Assembly: GCA_021186555.1 (NCBI GenBank)
Contig: JAJKFL010000005.1
Coordinates: forward strand, 2,367,001 to 2,431,000
Source of the DNA: Reticulitermes speratus
Taxonomy: Eukaryota; Arthropoda; Insecta; Blattodea; Rhinotermitidae
DNA length: 64,000 nucleotides
Reading direction: 5' to 3'
The position numbers and the translations under genes were made by a program. The notes beneath the pieces were generated by a model that saw nothing but the letters and a program-made list of their open reading frames with translations, made no database searches and had not been told where the DNA came from. Of this stretch, positions 20,241 to 30,657 are shown one piece after another. The first letter of the stretch is position 1, and every line of letters starts with the position of its first letter.

Positions 20241-20981
20241 CTGCAGAATCTGGCGTGTATGCCGCTACGTGCCCTTGTAACTCGCTTTTTGTGTGAGTTT
20301 TCGTGGGACACAAACTGTTGACACCTGGACCTCCCGTATGTAGTAATTATCGAAGGGCTTCGTGTTCGATCCCAGCTATCGGTACTAATCGGATAATTAA
20401 AACAGGAAATTGTGGGTCACTGGCAGTCAAATACTGGAGGCCAACTTTCTAATTATGTCCCTGTGTCTAGTATACTACCCGAATATTCGGAATGCACTGG
20501 ATTCGAAGCCAGTTCCCAGCCTTACCTAATGCAAGATCTACAAATGATCCAGTGTGTGTGAGTGTGCTGGCGACGTGAAGATTTGAGTACAGTCAGCTGT
20601 GGCATCTCCGTGTCTAAGAAACATATCTCGGACAGTGCATGGTGGCGAATATGATGTTACTGTATTGGACTCTGTACTGGTATTTTTTGAGTCCTGGTAC
20701 CATTAATGTGCGGGCCTGTCATTGCTCAGCCTACTGTATCGATCGCGGGACTCGCTCGTGACTCATTCCAGGGTATGCGCCACCTTAAAGGGTGCCCAAT
20801 CTTATAAACCAGCTAACGTTTTGAAGTATCCGATGAAGAGGTTGAAGAGGAAGGCCGGATTGGCGCATGTACAGACGCACAGTTATATCGCACGACCTTA
20901 AGCTTGTTGCATTTCGAATTCCATCGACTCTCACACCCATCACTGGAATGTGCAGACGGCTGCGTGTCATAACCAAAGAGC
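20241..20981. other. unassigned spacer
   Basis: No array or gene recognised. Frames in this stretch are short. The 169-codon minus frame at 20785-21294 runs through a SINE-B and is not a gene. Confidence 0.55.
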
Positions 20982-20995
20982 ATATTGATAAATCG

Positions 20996-21255
20996 CCGAG
21001 CCCAGTGGCCGCGCGGTCTAAGGCGTGGATCTGCGGCCTCTCGCTTGATAGGATTTTGGGTTCGAATCCCACCGGGGGCATTGACGTCTGTCTGTTGTGA
21101 GTGTTGTGTGTTGTCAGGTAGAGGTCTCTGCGACGGGCTGGTCCCTCGTCAACAGGCGTCCTACCGAGTGAGGTGTGTCTTGAGTGTGATCGTGAAGCCT
21201 GTATAATGAGGCGGTCTAGGCCCCCTAGGGGCTGTCGAGCCATTGAAAAAAAAAT
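20996..21255 (+). mobile_element. SINE-B copy with 14-bp duplication
   Basis: Perfect duplication ATATTGATAAATCG at 20982-20995 and 21256-21269. The head has GGCCGCGCGGTCTAAGGCG and GGGTTCGAATCCCACCG. The body TCAGGTAGAGGTCTCTGCGA and tail GGGGCTGTCGAGCCATTG plus an A run define the family ends. This copy best fixes full-length SINE-B at about 260 bp. Confidence 0.93.
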
Positions 21256-21269
21256 ATATTGATAAATCG

Positions 21270-21490
21270 AACAGCCTGAGCAGATGGTTGGCACTCCTGC
21301 TTGATATTCGGGTCATCCCGGGTTCGAATCTCAGCTCGGTGCACGTCGGAGGATGTGGGTTTCATAATTACGACGGTAAAGCACCTGAATGTAGACTACA
21401 ACTCGGTTCCACATATCTGATTCATTATTCAGTAACCATATCAGCCTTTAGCGCTGTATAATATTATAAATTTACAATGTCGTTAAGTAA
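21270..21490 (+). mobile_element. SINE-D (SINE-C-like tail)
   Basis: tRNA-like head CCTGAGCAGATGGTTGGCA and B box GGGTTCGAATCTCAGCTCGG. The tail CAGCCTTTAGCGCTGTATAA ... CAATGTCGTTAAGTAAAG parallels the SINE-C tail (GCTGTATAG, GTCGTCGTTAAATAA). The SINE-B lies directly 5' of it. Confidence 0.6.
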
Positions 21491-21754
21491 AGTAAGAATA
21501 TACAAGTAAAACGCCCGAATCATGTCCATAATTCGCAGTTTATGTTTGGTATGCTGTCTGCCACGCGGTATTATTACACTGCCTTTTGATGACTCGTTGC
21601 GTCCCCGCTAGGGAACTTCACGCATACTTATTGTTCGTATTGTGGTTGTATTTTGGGTTTCTGCACCGTTTAGTGGTTAAATGCTCCGATGTTTCGCAGG
21701 AACGTACTGCCTGCATGATCACGGTTACTGAATTGGTTCAAGATGGTAGCAGTA

Positions 21755-21973
21755 CAGGTAGGTCCCGTTTTACGACGGTCCATTTTACGACTTTTCACAT
21801 TAACGTCTGTTTCAAAATATTACCTTAAATATTAGTACATACATGGAAAAATTTTAGGAATTTTGGAACCTATCTCATTCAATTACATTATATTTTGGTC
21901 TCGTTTTACGACTTTTCATTTTACGACCCTGTTTAGCTGGAATCTAACCCTGTCGTAAAACGGGTCCTACCTG
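21755..21973. mobile_element. pogo/Tigger-type MITE
   Basis: Ends CAGGTAGGTCCCGTTTTACG and CGTAAAACGGGTCCTACCTG are inverted with one extra base. TA occurs at both flanks (21753-21754, 21974-21975). The 219-bp AT-rich interior repeats TTTTACGACTTTTCA near both arms. No transposase. Confidence 0.88.
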
Positions 21974-21975
21974 TA

Positions 21976-22892
21976 GTTCCTTCGAAACGTCGGAACATAT
22001 AATGTTGTACTGCGTGAAAACTCAAGACGGTCGTCATTTGATCAACAACTGCCCCCTGATAACCCTTTGTGTTCTCCATTCCTAAAGACTACCGTCATGC
22101 TTTGCGTTATTGTTCGCCATATATTGTTAGGTGATTAACTGAAGGTGGCAGAGATGGGCGGGGCATATAGTACGCGTGACAGAGACCTGAAGCAGTGATA
22201 CCACAAGGCAGACAAGGCGCATATGGTAGGATAATATTAAAATTAGCCCCAATCTTGCGGAAAGTGTTACGATGTGGATTGGATTCAACTATCTCATTGG
22301 CGGGCTGTTATGGATAAGGTAATGAACCATATTTCTTGTTGCATTAGACTTGAGGATGGAGGCATTACGGCCTTTCGAAACGTCGGGAACCACTAACGAA
22401 AGACACAGCATCACATCATAGAATCCTCTGCAACACCGCTGTGAGAATTTCAAGTCTAGCACCCGTGTGAACCTCTGGGTTCCGCAAGGCGGTGAACTTG
22501 TTGACTAGCTTCTCAGTAAAGACTCGTGTCAGTGGAGTGACACACAAAACTAGCCCACCTTACCGGCTTGCTGGTAAGTTTTGAACTGTTGGGAAGAGAA
22601 GTTTATTACTACTGCTGACACATCTGCAGTTAATTGGGCTCCCCCATTCCAACAGTTGGTAGACCTGTCGCTCTAGTGAGTGACGTTTTCCGCTGCCGTT
22701 CCGTGACCGTGTGTTCAGTTTCGCACTGTTCACTGTGGCTGCTTCAGACAATGGGTCATGGACAGCCCGTGCGTTACTCGTGCCAAGGACACAGGCTTCG
22801 TCGTATGTGCCGTTGCTTGCGTCATTAATAATGTCGGCTGTTGACCGAAGATCGATCTTAAGTGGTCTGACAAAGTCTGTCTTTCGAAGTTC
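21976..22892. other. spacer with GAAACGTCGG motifs
   Basis: CTTCGAAACGTCGGAAC near 21981 and TTTCGAAACGTCGGGAACC near 22374. The second is preceded by GAGGATGGAGGCATTACGGC, a stem-like arrangement similar to the 16253-16472 arms. The right end of this stretch (22560-22890) has overlapping frames but no recognised gene. Confidence 0.4.
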
Positions 22893-24122
22893 TGCTTCTA
22901 ACACAGCAGTGCTTGGTGTGAATAGGAACCACTGGAGAGTTATGCTTCTAACACAGCTGTGACTGCTGTGTGAGGAACCACTGGAGTGTTATGCTTCTAA
23001 CACAGCAGTGCTTGGTGTGAATAGGAACCACTGGAGAGTTATGCTTCTAACACAGCAGTGCTTGGTGTGAATAGGAACCACTGGAGAGTTATGCTTCTAA
23101 CACAGCAGTGCTTGGTGTGAATAGGAACCACTGGAGAGTTATGCTTCTAACACAGCTGTGACTGCTGTGTGAGGAACCACTGGAGTGTTATGCTTCTAAC
23201 ACAGCAGTGCTTGGTGTGAATAGGAACCACTGGAGAGTTATGCTTCTAACACAGCAGTGCTTGGTGTGAATAGGAACCACTGGAGAGTCATGCTTCTAAC
23301 ACAGCAGTGCTTGGTGTGAATAGGAACCACTGGAGAGTTATGCTTCAAACACAGCAGTGCTTGGTGTGAATAGGAACCACTGGAGAGTTATGCTTCTAAC
23401 ACAGCAGTGCTTGGTGTGAATAGGAACCACTGGAGAGTTATGCTTCTAACACAGCAGTGCTTGGTGTGAATAGGAACCACTGGAGAGTTATGCTTCTAAC
23501 ACAGCAGTGCTTGGTGTGAATAGGAACCACTGGAGAGTTATGCTTCTAACACAGCAGTGCTTGGTGTGAATAGGAACCACTGGAGAGTTATGCTTCTAAC
23601 ACAGCTGTGACTGCTGTGTAAGGAACCACTGGAGTGTTATGCTTGTAACACAGTGATTGGTGTGAACAGGAACCATTCTAGAGGTGTGCTTATAACACAC
23701 AGTGATTGGTGTGAACAGGAACCATTCTAGAGGTGTGCTTCTAACACAGTGATCGGTGTGAACAGGAACCATTCTAGAAGTGTGCTTCTAACACACAGTG
23801 ATTGGTGTGTATAGGAACCACTGGAGAGTTCTCTTTCTAACACAGCTGTGACTGCTGTGTAAGGAACCACTGGAGTGTTGTGCTTCTAACACAGTGATTG
23901 GTGTGAACAGGAACCATGCTGGAGGTGTGCTTCTAACACACAGTGATCGGTGTGAACAGGAACCGTTCTATAGGTGTGCGTTTAACATACAGTGATTGGC
24001 GTGAATAGGAACCACTGGAGAGTTCTGCTTCTAACACACAGTGATTGGTGTGAACAGGAACCATTCTAGAGTTGCTCTTCTAACACATCAGTGATTGGTG
24101 TGTATAGAAACCACTGGAGAGT
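22893..24122. repeat. 50-bp tandem array, about 25 copies
   Basis: TGCTTCTAACACAGCAGTGC then TTGGTGTGAATAGGAACCAC and TGGAGAGTTA. A variant with CACAGCTGTGACTGCTGTGT is interspersed at 22950, 23150, 23600 and 23840. From about 23640 rightward units become diverged (GAACAGGAACCATTCTAGAG). Confidence 0.95.
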
Positions 24123-24394
24123 TGATCCTTGAGTTCATATTTACAGTCTTCCCAAAACAAAGAGAGTAATTACCTGCACCTCGGCTGATACTGCTCCGAA
24201 CGATGGGCCACATTGTCGAATGTGGCTGTAGGCGTAAATACACGTGTCAGTTAAGGAGCTTAGAGACAAAACGCGTATGTCCACTTGTGACAAAAATCGA
24301 GTTTTGTTAACCAGCAGTGAAGGATAAACATGTGTAAAAGAAACGAGAAAGTATGCAACCTACAGTGGCCGGAGAACAGAGGTGTGACAAGAAC

Positions 24395-25063
24395 GTTTGT
24401 ACTGGGCACTAGAGGTCCGTATTGTGCACGTTTGTACTGGGCAGTAGAGGTCCGTATTGTGCACGTTTGTACTGGGCACTAGAGGTCCGTATTGTGTACG
24501 TTTGTACTGGGCACTAGAGGTCCGTATTGTGCACGTTTGTACTGGGCACTAGAGGTCCGTATTGTGCACGTTTGTACTGGGCACTAGAGGTCCGTATTGT
24601 GCACGTTTGTACTGGGCACTAGAGGTCCGTATTGTGCACGTTTGTACTGGGCACTAGAGGTCCGTATTGTGCACGTATGTACTGGGCACTAGAGGTCCGT
24701 ATTGTGCACGTATGTACTGGGCACTAGAGGTCCGTATTGTGCACGTATGTACTGGGCACTAGAGGTCCGTATTGTGCACGTATGTACTGGGCACTAGAGG
24801 TCCGTATTTTGCACGTTTGTACTGGGCACTAGAGGTCCGTATTGTGCACGTTTGTACTGGGCACTAGAGGTCCGTATTGTGCACGTTTGTACTGGGCACT
24901 AGAGGTCCGTATTGTGCACGTATGTACTGGGCACTAGAGGTCCGTATTGTGCACGTTTGTACTGGGCACTAGAGGTCCGTATTGTGCACGTTTGTACTGG
25001 GCACTAGAGGTCCGTATTGTGCACGTTTGTACTGGGCACTAGAGGTCCGTATTTTGCACGTTT
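24395..25063. repeat. 35-bp tandem array, 19 copies
   Basis: GTTTGTACTGGGCACTAGAG then GTCCGTATTGTGCAC. GTTTGT/GTATGT variants cluster at 24670-24780. A SINE-B has inserted into the terminal unit, leaving GCACGTTTC on both sides. Confidence 0.95.
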
Positions 25064-25064
25064 C

Positions 25065-25327
25065 CTCATTTTTTTTCTATGGCTCGACAGCCCCTTGGGG
25101 GCCTAGGCCTCCTCATTTTTCGAGGCTTCACAATCACACTCAGACACACCACAGTCGGTAGGACTCCTCTGGACGAGTGATCAGCCCGTCGCAGAGACCT
25201 CTACCTGACAACACACAACACTCATAACAGACAGACATCCATGCCCCCGGCGGGATTCGAACCCGCAATCCCAGCAAGCGAGCGGCCGTAGACCGACGCC
25301 TTAGACCGCACGGCCACTGGGATCGGC
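25065..25327 (-). mobile_element. SINE-B copy at array edge, minus strand
   Basis: Minus-strand head GGTCTAAGGCGTCGGTC and B box GGGTTCGAATCCCGCCG. T-run tail at the left. Duplication GCACGTTTC at 25056-25064 and 25328-25336, which is array sequence. Confidence 0.9.
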
Positions 25328-25634
25328 GCACGTTTCGTCATAGATAACTCAATTCTTACGAAAGTGGGCTTACGTATTTTTGATGTTGAGCTACTCAGTT
25401 ATAAAGATTCAAGATTCAGGACGTCGTGTTGAGCGACGGCCGACTGCTTGAGCCAACGACACATTATCACACTCCAGAAGACTTGAATTTCCAACAAACC
25501 GCTGTGAGAACCTAAAGTCTGGTATTGTATTTAAAGTTTACAATTAAAATTGTTTATTGGAAGGACAGGAAGTAAAATTTGTAACGATATTCTTATTGCC
25601 ACTGTTTTATTCCTGCACTCCAGAATTGTAAGTA

Positions 25635-26190
25635 CAGTGCGGTCGCGTTTTATGCGAGGGATGCGTCTGCGAAGGCCTCGTATAATTCAAGGCTACTTTT
25701 CTCCATACGAAATGTAAAGTAAATGTAAAGTAGCATATTTTTGCTCTTAAACATACTTTGTCAACAATGCAAACAAATAAAAGTTAATTCTTTTGTATGC
25801 ATTTAATTGAATTTTGCCCATAAAGTGAGGTAAAGGTAAAGATAAAGTTTTCCCTAGAACAGGCCATGAAGGCCCAGAGGGGGAGTAGAGGTATAGCTCT
25901 ACTCTTTCTTTAACCTCGGCGCTAGATGGGGGTGTGTGGTCAACGCCACGCCGCTGTCGCTTTACCTCCGGGAAAGAGACCCGGTGCCCATTGTATAGGA
26001 GGCTGGTTGGGCCCCAGAGCCGGGCTGGACTGGTGCGAAAAATCTCACCCCCACCGGGATTCGATCTCTGGACCGTCCAGCTCGTAGCGAGTTGCTATAC
26101 CGACTGAGCTATCGCGGCCCCATAAAGTGAGGCTTTATTAATATTTTTGTATCAAACTATTTAAAATTCGCATAAAATGCGATCGCACTG
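25635..26190. mobile_element. pogo/Tigger-type MITE containing SINE-A
   Basis: Left end CAGTGCGGTCGCGTTTTATG after TA (25633-25634). Right end CATAAAATGCGATCGCACTG. Removing the inserted SINE-A and one duplication leaves a MITE of about 252 bp. The right flank reads TT instead of TA, a probable later change. Confidence 0.85.
25831..26120 (-). mobile_element. SINE-A copy, full length, minus strand
   Basis: Flanked by CATAAAGTGAGG at 25819-25830 and 26121-26132. On the minus strand it runs from GGGCCGCGATAGCTCAGTCG through B box GATCGAATCCC, the CCAACCAGCC and GTAAAGCGAC body, to a CTTTACCTTTACC tail. It gives the full length of SINE-A as about 290 bp. Confidence 0.95.
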
Positions 26191-26364
26191 TTGGTATAAA
26201 TGCTGCACTGCTGTCTGTCGGCAAGTGATGGAGAGGGCAGTGACTGCGTTGTAAGTGAATGGATGAGTGGCTCTTGTGGAGCGATAGTAGACAAGGAGTC
26301 GAGCCGTGTCACCTTACATACTGCAGTACTGTGAATCTGCTTCATGCATGGAACCGGCAGTGTA

Positions 26365-26963
26365 GTCTGTAGCGATGTATCACGGAAGTCTGTAGCGATG
26401 TATCACGGAAGTCTGTAGCGATGTATCACGGAAGTCTGTAGCGATGTATCACGGAAGTCTGTAGCGATGTATCACGGAATCTGTAGCGATGTATCACGGA
26501 AGTCTGTAGAGATGTATCACGGAAGTCTGTAGAGATGTATCACGGAAGTCTGTAGCGATGTATCACGGAAGTCTGTAGAGATGTATCACGGAAGTCTGTA
26601 GCGATGTATCACGGAAGTCTGTAGAGATGTATCACGGAAGTCTGTAGAGATGTATCACGGAAGTCTGTAGCGATGTATCACGGAAGTCTGTAGCGATGTA
26701 TCACGGAAGTCTGTAGCGATGTATCACGGAATCTGTAGCGATGTATCACGGAAGTCTGTAGAGATGTATCACGGAAGTCTGTAGAGATGTATCACGGAAG
26801 TCTGTAGAGATGTATCACGGAAGTCTGTAGCGATGTATCACGGAAGTCTGTAGCGATGTATCACGGAATCTGTAGCGATGTATCACGGAAGTCTGTAGCG
26901 ATGTATCACGGAAGTCTGTAGCGATGTATCACGGAAGTCTGTAGCGTTGTATCACGGAAGTCT
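26365..26963. repeat. 23-bp tandem array, about 26 copies
   Basis: GTCTGTAGCGATGTATCACG plus GAA. A GCGATG/GAGATG site varies, and three units lack GT before CTGTAG (near 26479, 26730 and 26868). Confidence 0.96.
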
Positions 26964-27011
26964 TACCCGCCCTTTACCTACCTATTGGTAGAATCGGTGA
27001 GCTGTATTACT

Positions 27012-27335
27012 ACAGGGTCCTTATTTTAACTGGCCAATATCGTTTGTCACCGCCGCTATTCCGCCAGTACAGGGCCCTTATTTTAACTGACCAATATCGT
27101 TTGTCACCGCCACTATTCCGCCAGTACAGGGCCCTTATTTTAACTGACCAATATCGTTTGTCACCGCCGCTATTCCGCCAGTACAGGGCCCTTATTTTAA
27201 CTGACCAATATCGTTTGTCACCGCCACTATTCCGCCAGTACAGGGCTCTTATTTTAACTGACCAATATCGTTTGTCACCGCCACTATTCCGCCAGTACAG
27301 GGCCCTTATTTTAACTGACCAATATCGTTTGTCAT
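27012..27335 (+). repeat. 57-bp tandem array, 5.7 copies
   Basis: TTATTTTAACTGACCAATAT then CGTTTGTCACCGCC and ATTCCGCCAGTACAGGGC. As 57 is divisible by 3, one frame repeats the 19-residue string SPPLFRQYRALILTDQYRL and forms a 117-codon frame at 27044-27397. I see no independent sign that it is translated. Confidence 0.93.
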
Positions 27336-27680
27336 TTCCAGCTGCTGCTATGCCGCGCGTGCGGGCGGTCGTTGAGTGCGATACGTTAACACGATAGACG
27401 AGCTAACAGGAAGTGGCAGCCGATAGTTTTCAGATAAAGTAATGACCGTATATTAAACCAGGGTCACAGCATGACTATTTGTCGCCTTCCTAGGTAGGTT
27501 GAATGCAGGTACTATTGTCACAGCTATCACTCCCGCCCCCACCAAATAGCCGCTTACGCTTTCTGATGGACGCCCCTTAAAATTGCAGACACATCTCGTT
27601 TCTGCAATCAGTACAACATGCCTGAAACGTCCGTACATTCTTCTTGATTTGGTTACACTGTTGTCTATATTTAGAGTAAA
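27336..27680. other. unassigned spacer
   Basis: Runs from the 57-bp array to the LINE. No gene or element recognised. Confidence 0.5.
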
Positions 27681-28215
27681 ATGTTATCCAGAATTGCCAT
27701 GGCAAAAGCAGCATTCAACAAGAAGAATCTTTTCACCAGCAAACTGGACTTAAATTTAAGGAAGAAACTAGTAAAGTGCTACATTTGGAGCACAGCTTTG
27801 TGTGGTGCTGAAACGTGGACACTTCGGAAAGTAGATCGGAAATATTTGGAAAGTTTTGATATGTGGTGCTGGAGAAGAATGGAGAAGATCAGTTGGACCG
27901 ATCGTGTGAGAAATGAAGAAGTATTACACAGAGTGAAGGAGGAGAGGAATATCGTACATACAATAAAAAGAAGAAAGGCTAACTGGATTGGTCACATCTT
28001 GCGTAGAAACTGCCTTCTGAAACATGTGATTGAAGGAAAGTTAGAAGGAAGGATAGAAATGACGAGAAGACGAGGAAGAAGAAGTAAGCAGCTGCTGGAT
28101 GACCTTAAGGAAAACAGAAGATACTGGAAATTGAAAGAGGAAGCACTAGATCGCACTCTGTGGAGAACTCGCTTTGGAAGTGGCTACAGACCTGTCGTAA
28201 GACAGACTGCAGTAT
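27681..28215 (+). mobile_element. LINE family alpha, best-preserved 3' ORF fragment
   Basis: An uninterrupted frame (27681-28271, 196 codons) encodes the C-terminal part of a non-LTR reverse-transcriptase protein, downstream of the catalytic palm. Recognisable strings in order are LCGAETWTLRKVDRKYLESF (residues about 41-60), WCWRRMEKISWTDRVRNEEV, ANWIGHILRRNCLLKHVIEG and ALDRTLWRTRFGSGYRPVVR. The endonuclease and the YxDD-bearing palm are missing, so the copy is 5'-truncated and cannot move. LINE homology ends near 28215. The last 20 or so codons are host sequence. The open frame over 500 bp suggests a fairly recent insertion. No target-site duplication is evident. Relatives lie at 11868-12447 and 50190-50460. 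Confidence 0.9.
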
Positions 28216-28653
28216 GCATGACATTACTGCCACAAATAGGCCCGTTTTGCGGGATTAAATTGTGTTTGTGATTTTAATACATCTATGGTTCAGATTTCTT
28301 ATTTGTTGTGTTCCGCTGTCTGTAGTTTCCTGTTTGTGTTTGTACGTGCGTTAAGCGGGCAGGCAAGCAGGATGTGTTTACGCGCGCATTACGGCAGTGT
28401 TAAGTGGCTGACACATTATGACGCCATTGCGCCTTCATGTTTTGGGGTCGGGCAGACGACCTCCAGTTACGGAGCAGAACTGCGAATATGTTGAATAAAT
28501 GGCCGCGATCAGTCTGACAAGGCGTTTGATCGGTGGGTGGCAATAGCCGCAAAGAAATGTCACACAGGGATTCGAACTTGGACAGATACTTTTACAAATA
28601 CTTGGGTAACGGCGTGAACTGGATTCGTGTGTCGTGAGGATAGCTCAGAAGGT
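28216..28653. other. unassigned spacer
   Basis: No gene recognised. GGGATTCGAACTTGG near 28568 resembles a tRNA-type B box and may be a decayed SINE. Confidence 0.4.
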
Positions 28654-28716
28654 GGGCCGCGATAGCTCAGTCGGTATAGCGACTCGCTACGGGCTGGACG
28701 GTTCGGGGATCGAAAG
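28654..28716 (+). mobile_element. SINE-A head only
   Basis: GGGCCGCGATAGCTCAGTCG then GTATAGCGACTCGC and GGTTCGGGGATCGAA form the tRNA-like head with both internal promoter boxes. The copy stops at the B box, where a SINE-B head begins. Confidence 0.8.
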
Positions 28717-28825
28717 CCGATCCCAGTGGCCGCGCGGTCTAAGGCGTGGGTCTACGGCCGCTCGCTTACTGGGATTGTGGGTTCGAATCCCGCCGAGGGC
28801 ATGGATGTCTGTGTTGTTTGTTGTA
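28717..28825 (+). mobile_element. SINE-B 5' part joined to SINE-A head
   Basis: GCCGATCCCAGTGGCCGCGC, GGTCTAAGGCGTGGG, GGGTTCGAATCCCGCCG and GGCATGGATGTCTG match SINE-B. The match fades after GTTGTTTGTTGTATAAGG and the rest of the body is absent. A 5.8S rRNA copy follows 80 bp later. Confidence 0.8.
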
Positions 28826-28903
28826 TAAGGACGGTAGCATGGAATATAAGTGACATGAAGAATGAGGGAAGGCTTTAAAGGTACAAAAAAACGGATCAAA
28901 GGC

Positions 28904-29060
28904 AACCCTGAACGGTGGATCACTGGGCACGTGGGTCGATGAAGAACGCAGCAAATTGCGTGTCGACATGTGAACTGCAGGACACATGAACATCGACGTT
29001 TCGAACGCACATTGCGGTCCTTGGATTTCCAATCCCGGACCACGCCTGGCTGATGGTCGG
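28904..29060 (+). pseudogene. 5.8S rRNA pseudogene, near full length
   Basis: Begins AACCCTGAACGGTGGATCAC and continues with GGGTCGATGAAGAACGCAGC, GTGTGAACTGCAGGACACAT, GAACATCGACGTTTCGAACG, ACATTGCGGTCC and a 3' region ending CTGATGGTCGG. These are the conserved blocks of eukaryotic 5.8S rRNA, which in the ribosome pairs with 28S. The length of about 157 nt is normal. Small changes such as CACTGGGCACG where CACTCGGCTCG is usual suggest it is not functional. No 18S, 28S or recognisable spacer flanks it, so it is a dispersed copy, perhaps made by retroposition or carried by an rDNA fragment. A SINE-B 5' piece precedes it on the same strand. Confidence 0.9.
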
Positions 29061-29782
29061 CCCATTATTAAAAAAATCTTCGGTGTTTCAAGCTACGACT
29101 GAACCGCAAATTGTACGTAAAACGTCACGCCGACAAGTTGAATGTTGGCGATCTTTTTTTGTGGGTGTTAAAATGTTTTACCTGCTTGAGTGAGGGAAGG
29201 GCGAAAGAAAGAAAGAAAGAAAAAGAAGTTGACTGTATTGGAGTTTGTATTTTTTCAGAAATTTTTACAAGTTGTTATATGTATGTGTTTATGTGTCTGT
29301 AATGGTTAGCCGTGGCTTGTGGTATGAGAAGTAGGTCGCGTAGTTTACGCTCTTGAGATGGGAGAGACGCCTGGTGAAGATGTGATTCGGCCTCTGTGAA
29401 CCCTCCTCTGCCTCCTTCTTCCGTTTTCGGTAGTTTTCTTGCTTTTGTGCGTTAGTTAGTCTCGGCATCGTGAACCTGTACAAAACAGCGCCGAGGTGAC
29501 CCACCTATGTGTAGCGAAATGTAAGACGTTAGATGGCGAGAGTGTGAAAATCGTAGGTGATTTTGACATGGCCGCCATTTTGGCAGATTACAAGATTTTT
29601 CGATGATTCTTTCTTTAGCATGTAGGCATATTCCTTACCTTTCAAACTACGTATCGTTCACTGCTCTATTCGAAGTAGGCGCGGAGCACTGTGAAGAAAC
29701 GTAGGTAACGCGAACGTCTGACACCGCTAGCGCCGAGGTGACCCACCTATGTGTACCAAAATGTAAGACGTTTTACGTCAAA
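29061..29782. other. spacer with a 46-bp direct repeat
   Basis: AGCGCCGAGGTGACCCACCT followed by ATGTGTA and AAATGTAAGACGTT occurs at about 29487-29532 and 29729-29774. A GAAA microsatellite lies at about 29204-29222. On the minus strand near 29472-29395 a frame reads MPRLTNAQKQENYRKRKKEA, resembling the basic N-terminal motif noted near 3960. No gene is assigned. Confidence 0.5.
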
Positions 29783-30025
29783 AAAAAATCCCGGTGGGGG
29801 CGAAATTTTTCGCAGCCGTCCAGACCGGCTCTGGGGCCCACCCAGCCTCCTATACAATGGGTACCGGGTCTATTTCTCGGGGGTAAAGCGGCCGGGGCGT
29901 GGAGTTGACCACCCACCCCCATCTAGTGCCAGGGTTAAAGAAAGAGTAGAGCTATACCTCTACTCCCCCTCTGGACCTCCACGGCCTGTTCTAGGGTGAG
30001 CTTTACCGTTACCTTTTACCTAGCT
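29783..30025 (+). mobile_element. SINE-A body and tail without head
   Basis: Starts at ATCCCGGTGGGGGCG, just after the B box, and runs through CCACCCAGCCTCC, CAATGGGTACCGGG, GTAAAGCGGCCGGGGCG and CTCTACTCCCCCTCTGG to GAGCTTTACCGTTACC. A typical 5'-truncated insertion. Confidence 0.9.
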
Positions 30026-30352
30026 CAGAAGAACAAAGATATTGATTGTCTCCTTTATGGGGTCCTCGAGCACGACAGGTGTCACGTGAGGGGACAGCAA
30101 GCTCATTGCCAGTCACACTTTGCTTGAAGACGTATGTAAATTTCTGCCCGCATTTTCCGCATTTCTTCACCGATTTGGGTGAAATTCGGCACAGAAAAAT
30201 GTGCACGCGTTACCGTTGTGCAGTTGTCAGTTCCGTGAACATCGGTTCAAGGAAATTCATACTTTGCTTAGCGGCGTAAATGAAATTTTGTACATATGCA
30301 GCATTTAATACAACAGTTGTACAATCAACAATTATTTGTCACTCTACGATGT

Positions 30353-30397
30353 GCCTCCTTACATGTTTCGGCCTCTACATGGCCATCCTCTGGGAGG
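30353..30397 (-). ncRNA. hammerhead-ribozyme-like motif, altered core
   Basis: Minus strand CCTCC, CAGAGGA, T, GGCCATGTAGAGGCC, GAA, ACATGT, A, AGGAGG. The core has A where the partner copy has T. Confidence 0.3.
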
Positions 30398-30657
30398 TCT
30401 CTAACAAAGCATTACGATAGTGACATTTTGTTTAAAGATGTGCATGTGTGGAGTCAAAAATACAATATTTCCAATTAAAATTGGTAAAAACATTTGAAAT
30501 TTAGACTAATTACAGATACTTTTCATATGATTGTTCTACATTCCATATGAATATCTGTGTAGCGTTCCAAACATCTACGTGAATATGTCATCTTCATTTT
30601 GAGGGAGTTATCCCTGTGTTGTCAGTAGAATTGCCATTGTTGTATTCCTTTTTGAAA

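Noticed and set aside
20996-21100. Functional tRNA-Leu gene
   Set aside because: The head has A and B boxes, but the acceptor ends do not pair into a tRNA, and it continues into a SINE body with a duplication at the element ends.
27044-27397. 117-residue protein with SPPLFRQYRALILTDQYRL repeats
   Set aside because: Frame follows from a 57-bp unit divisible by three. No start context or homology seen.
28904-29060. Active rDNA unit
   Set aside because: No 18S, 28S or recognisable spacers flank the 5.8S copy, and conserved positions near its 5' third are changed.
28687-29065. Minus-strand proteins of 99-118 residues
   Set aside because: They overlap SINE heads and the 5.8S rRNA copy on the opposite strand.
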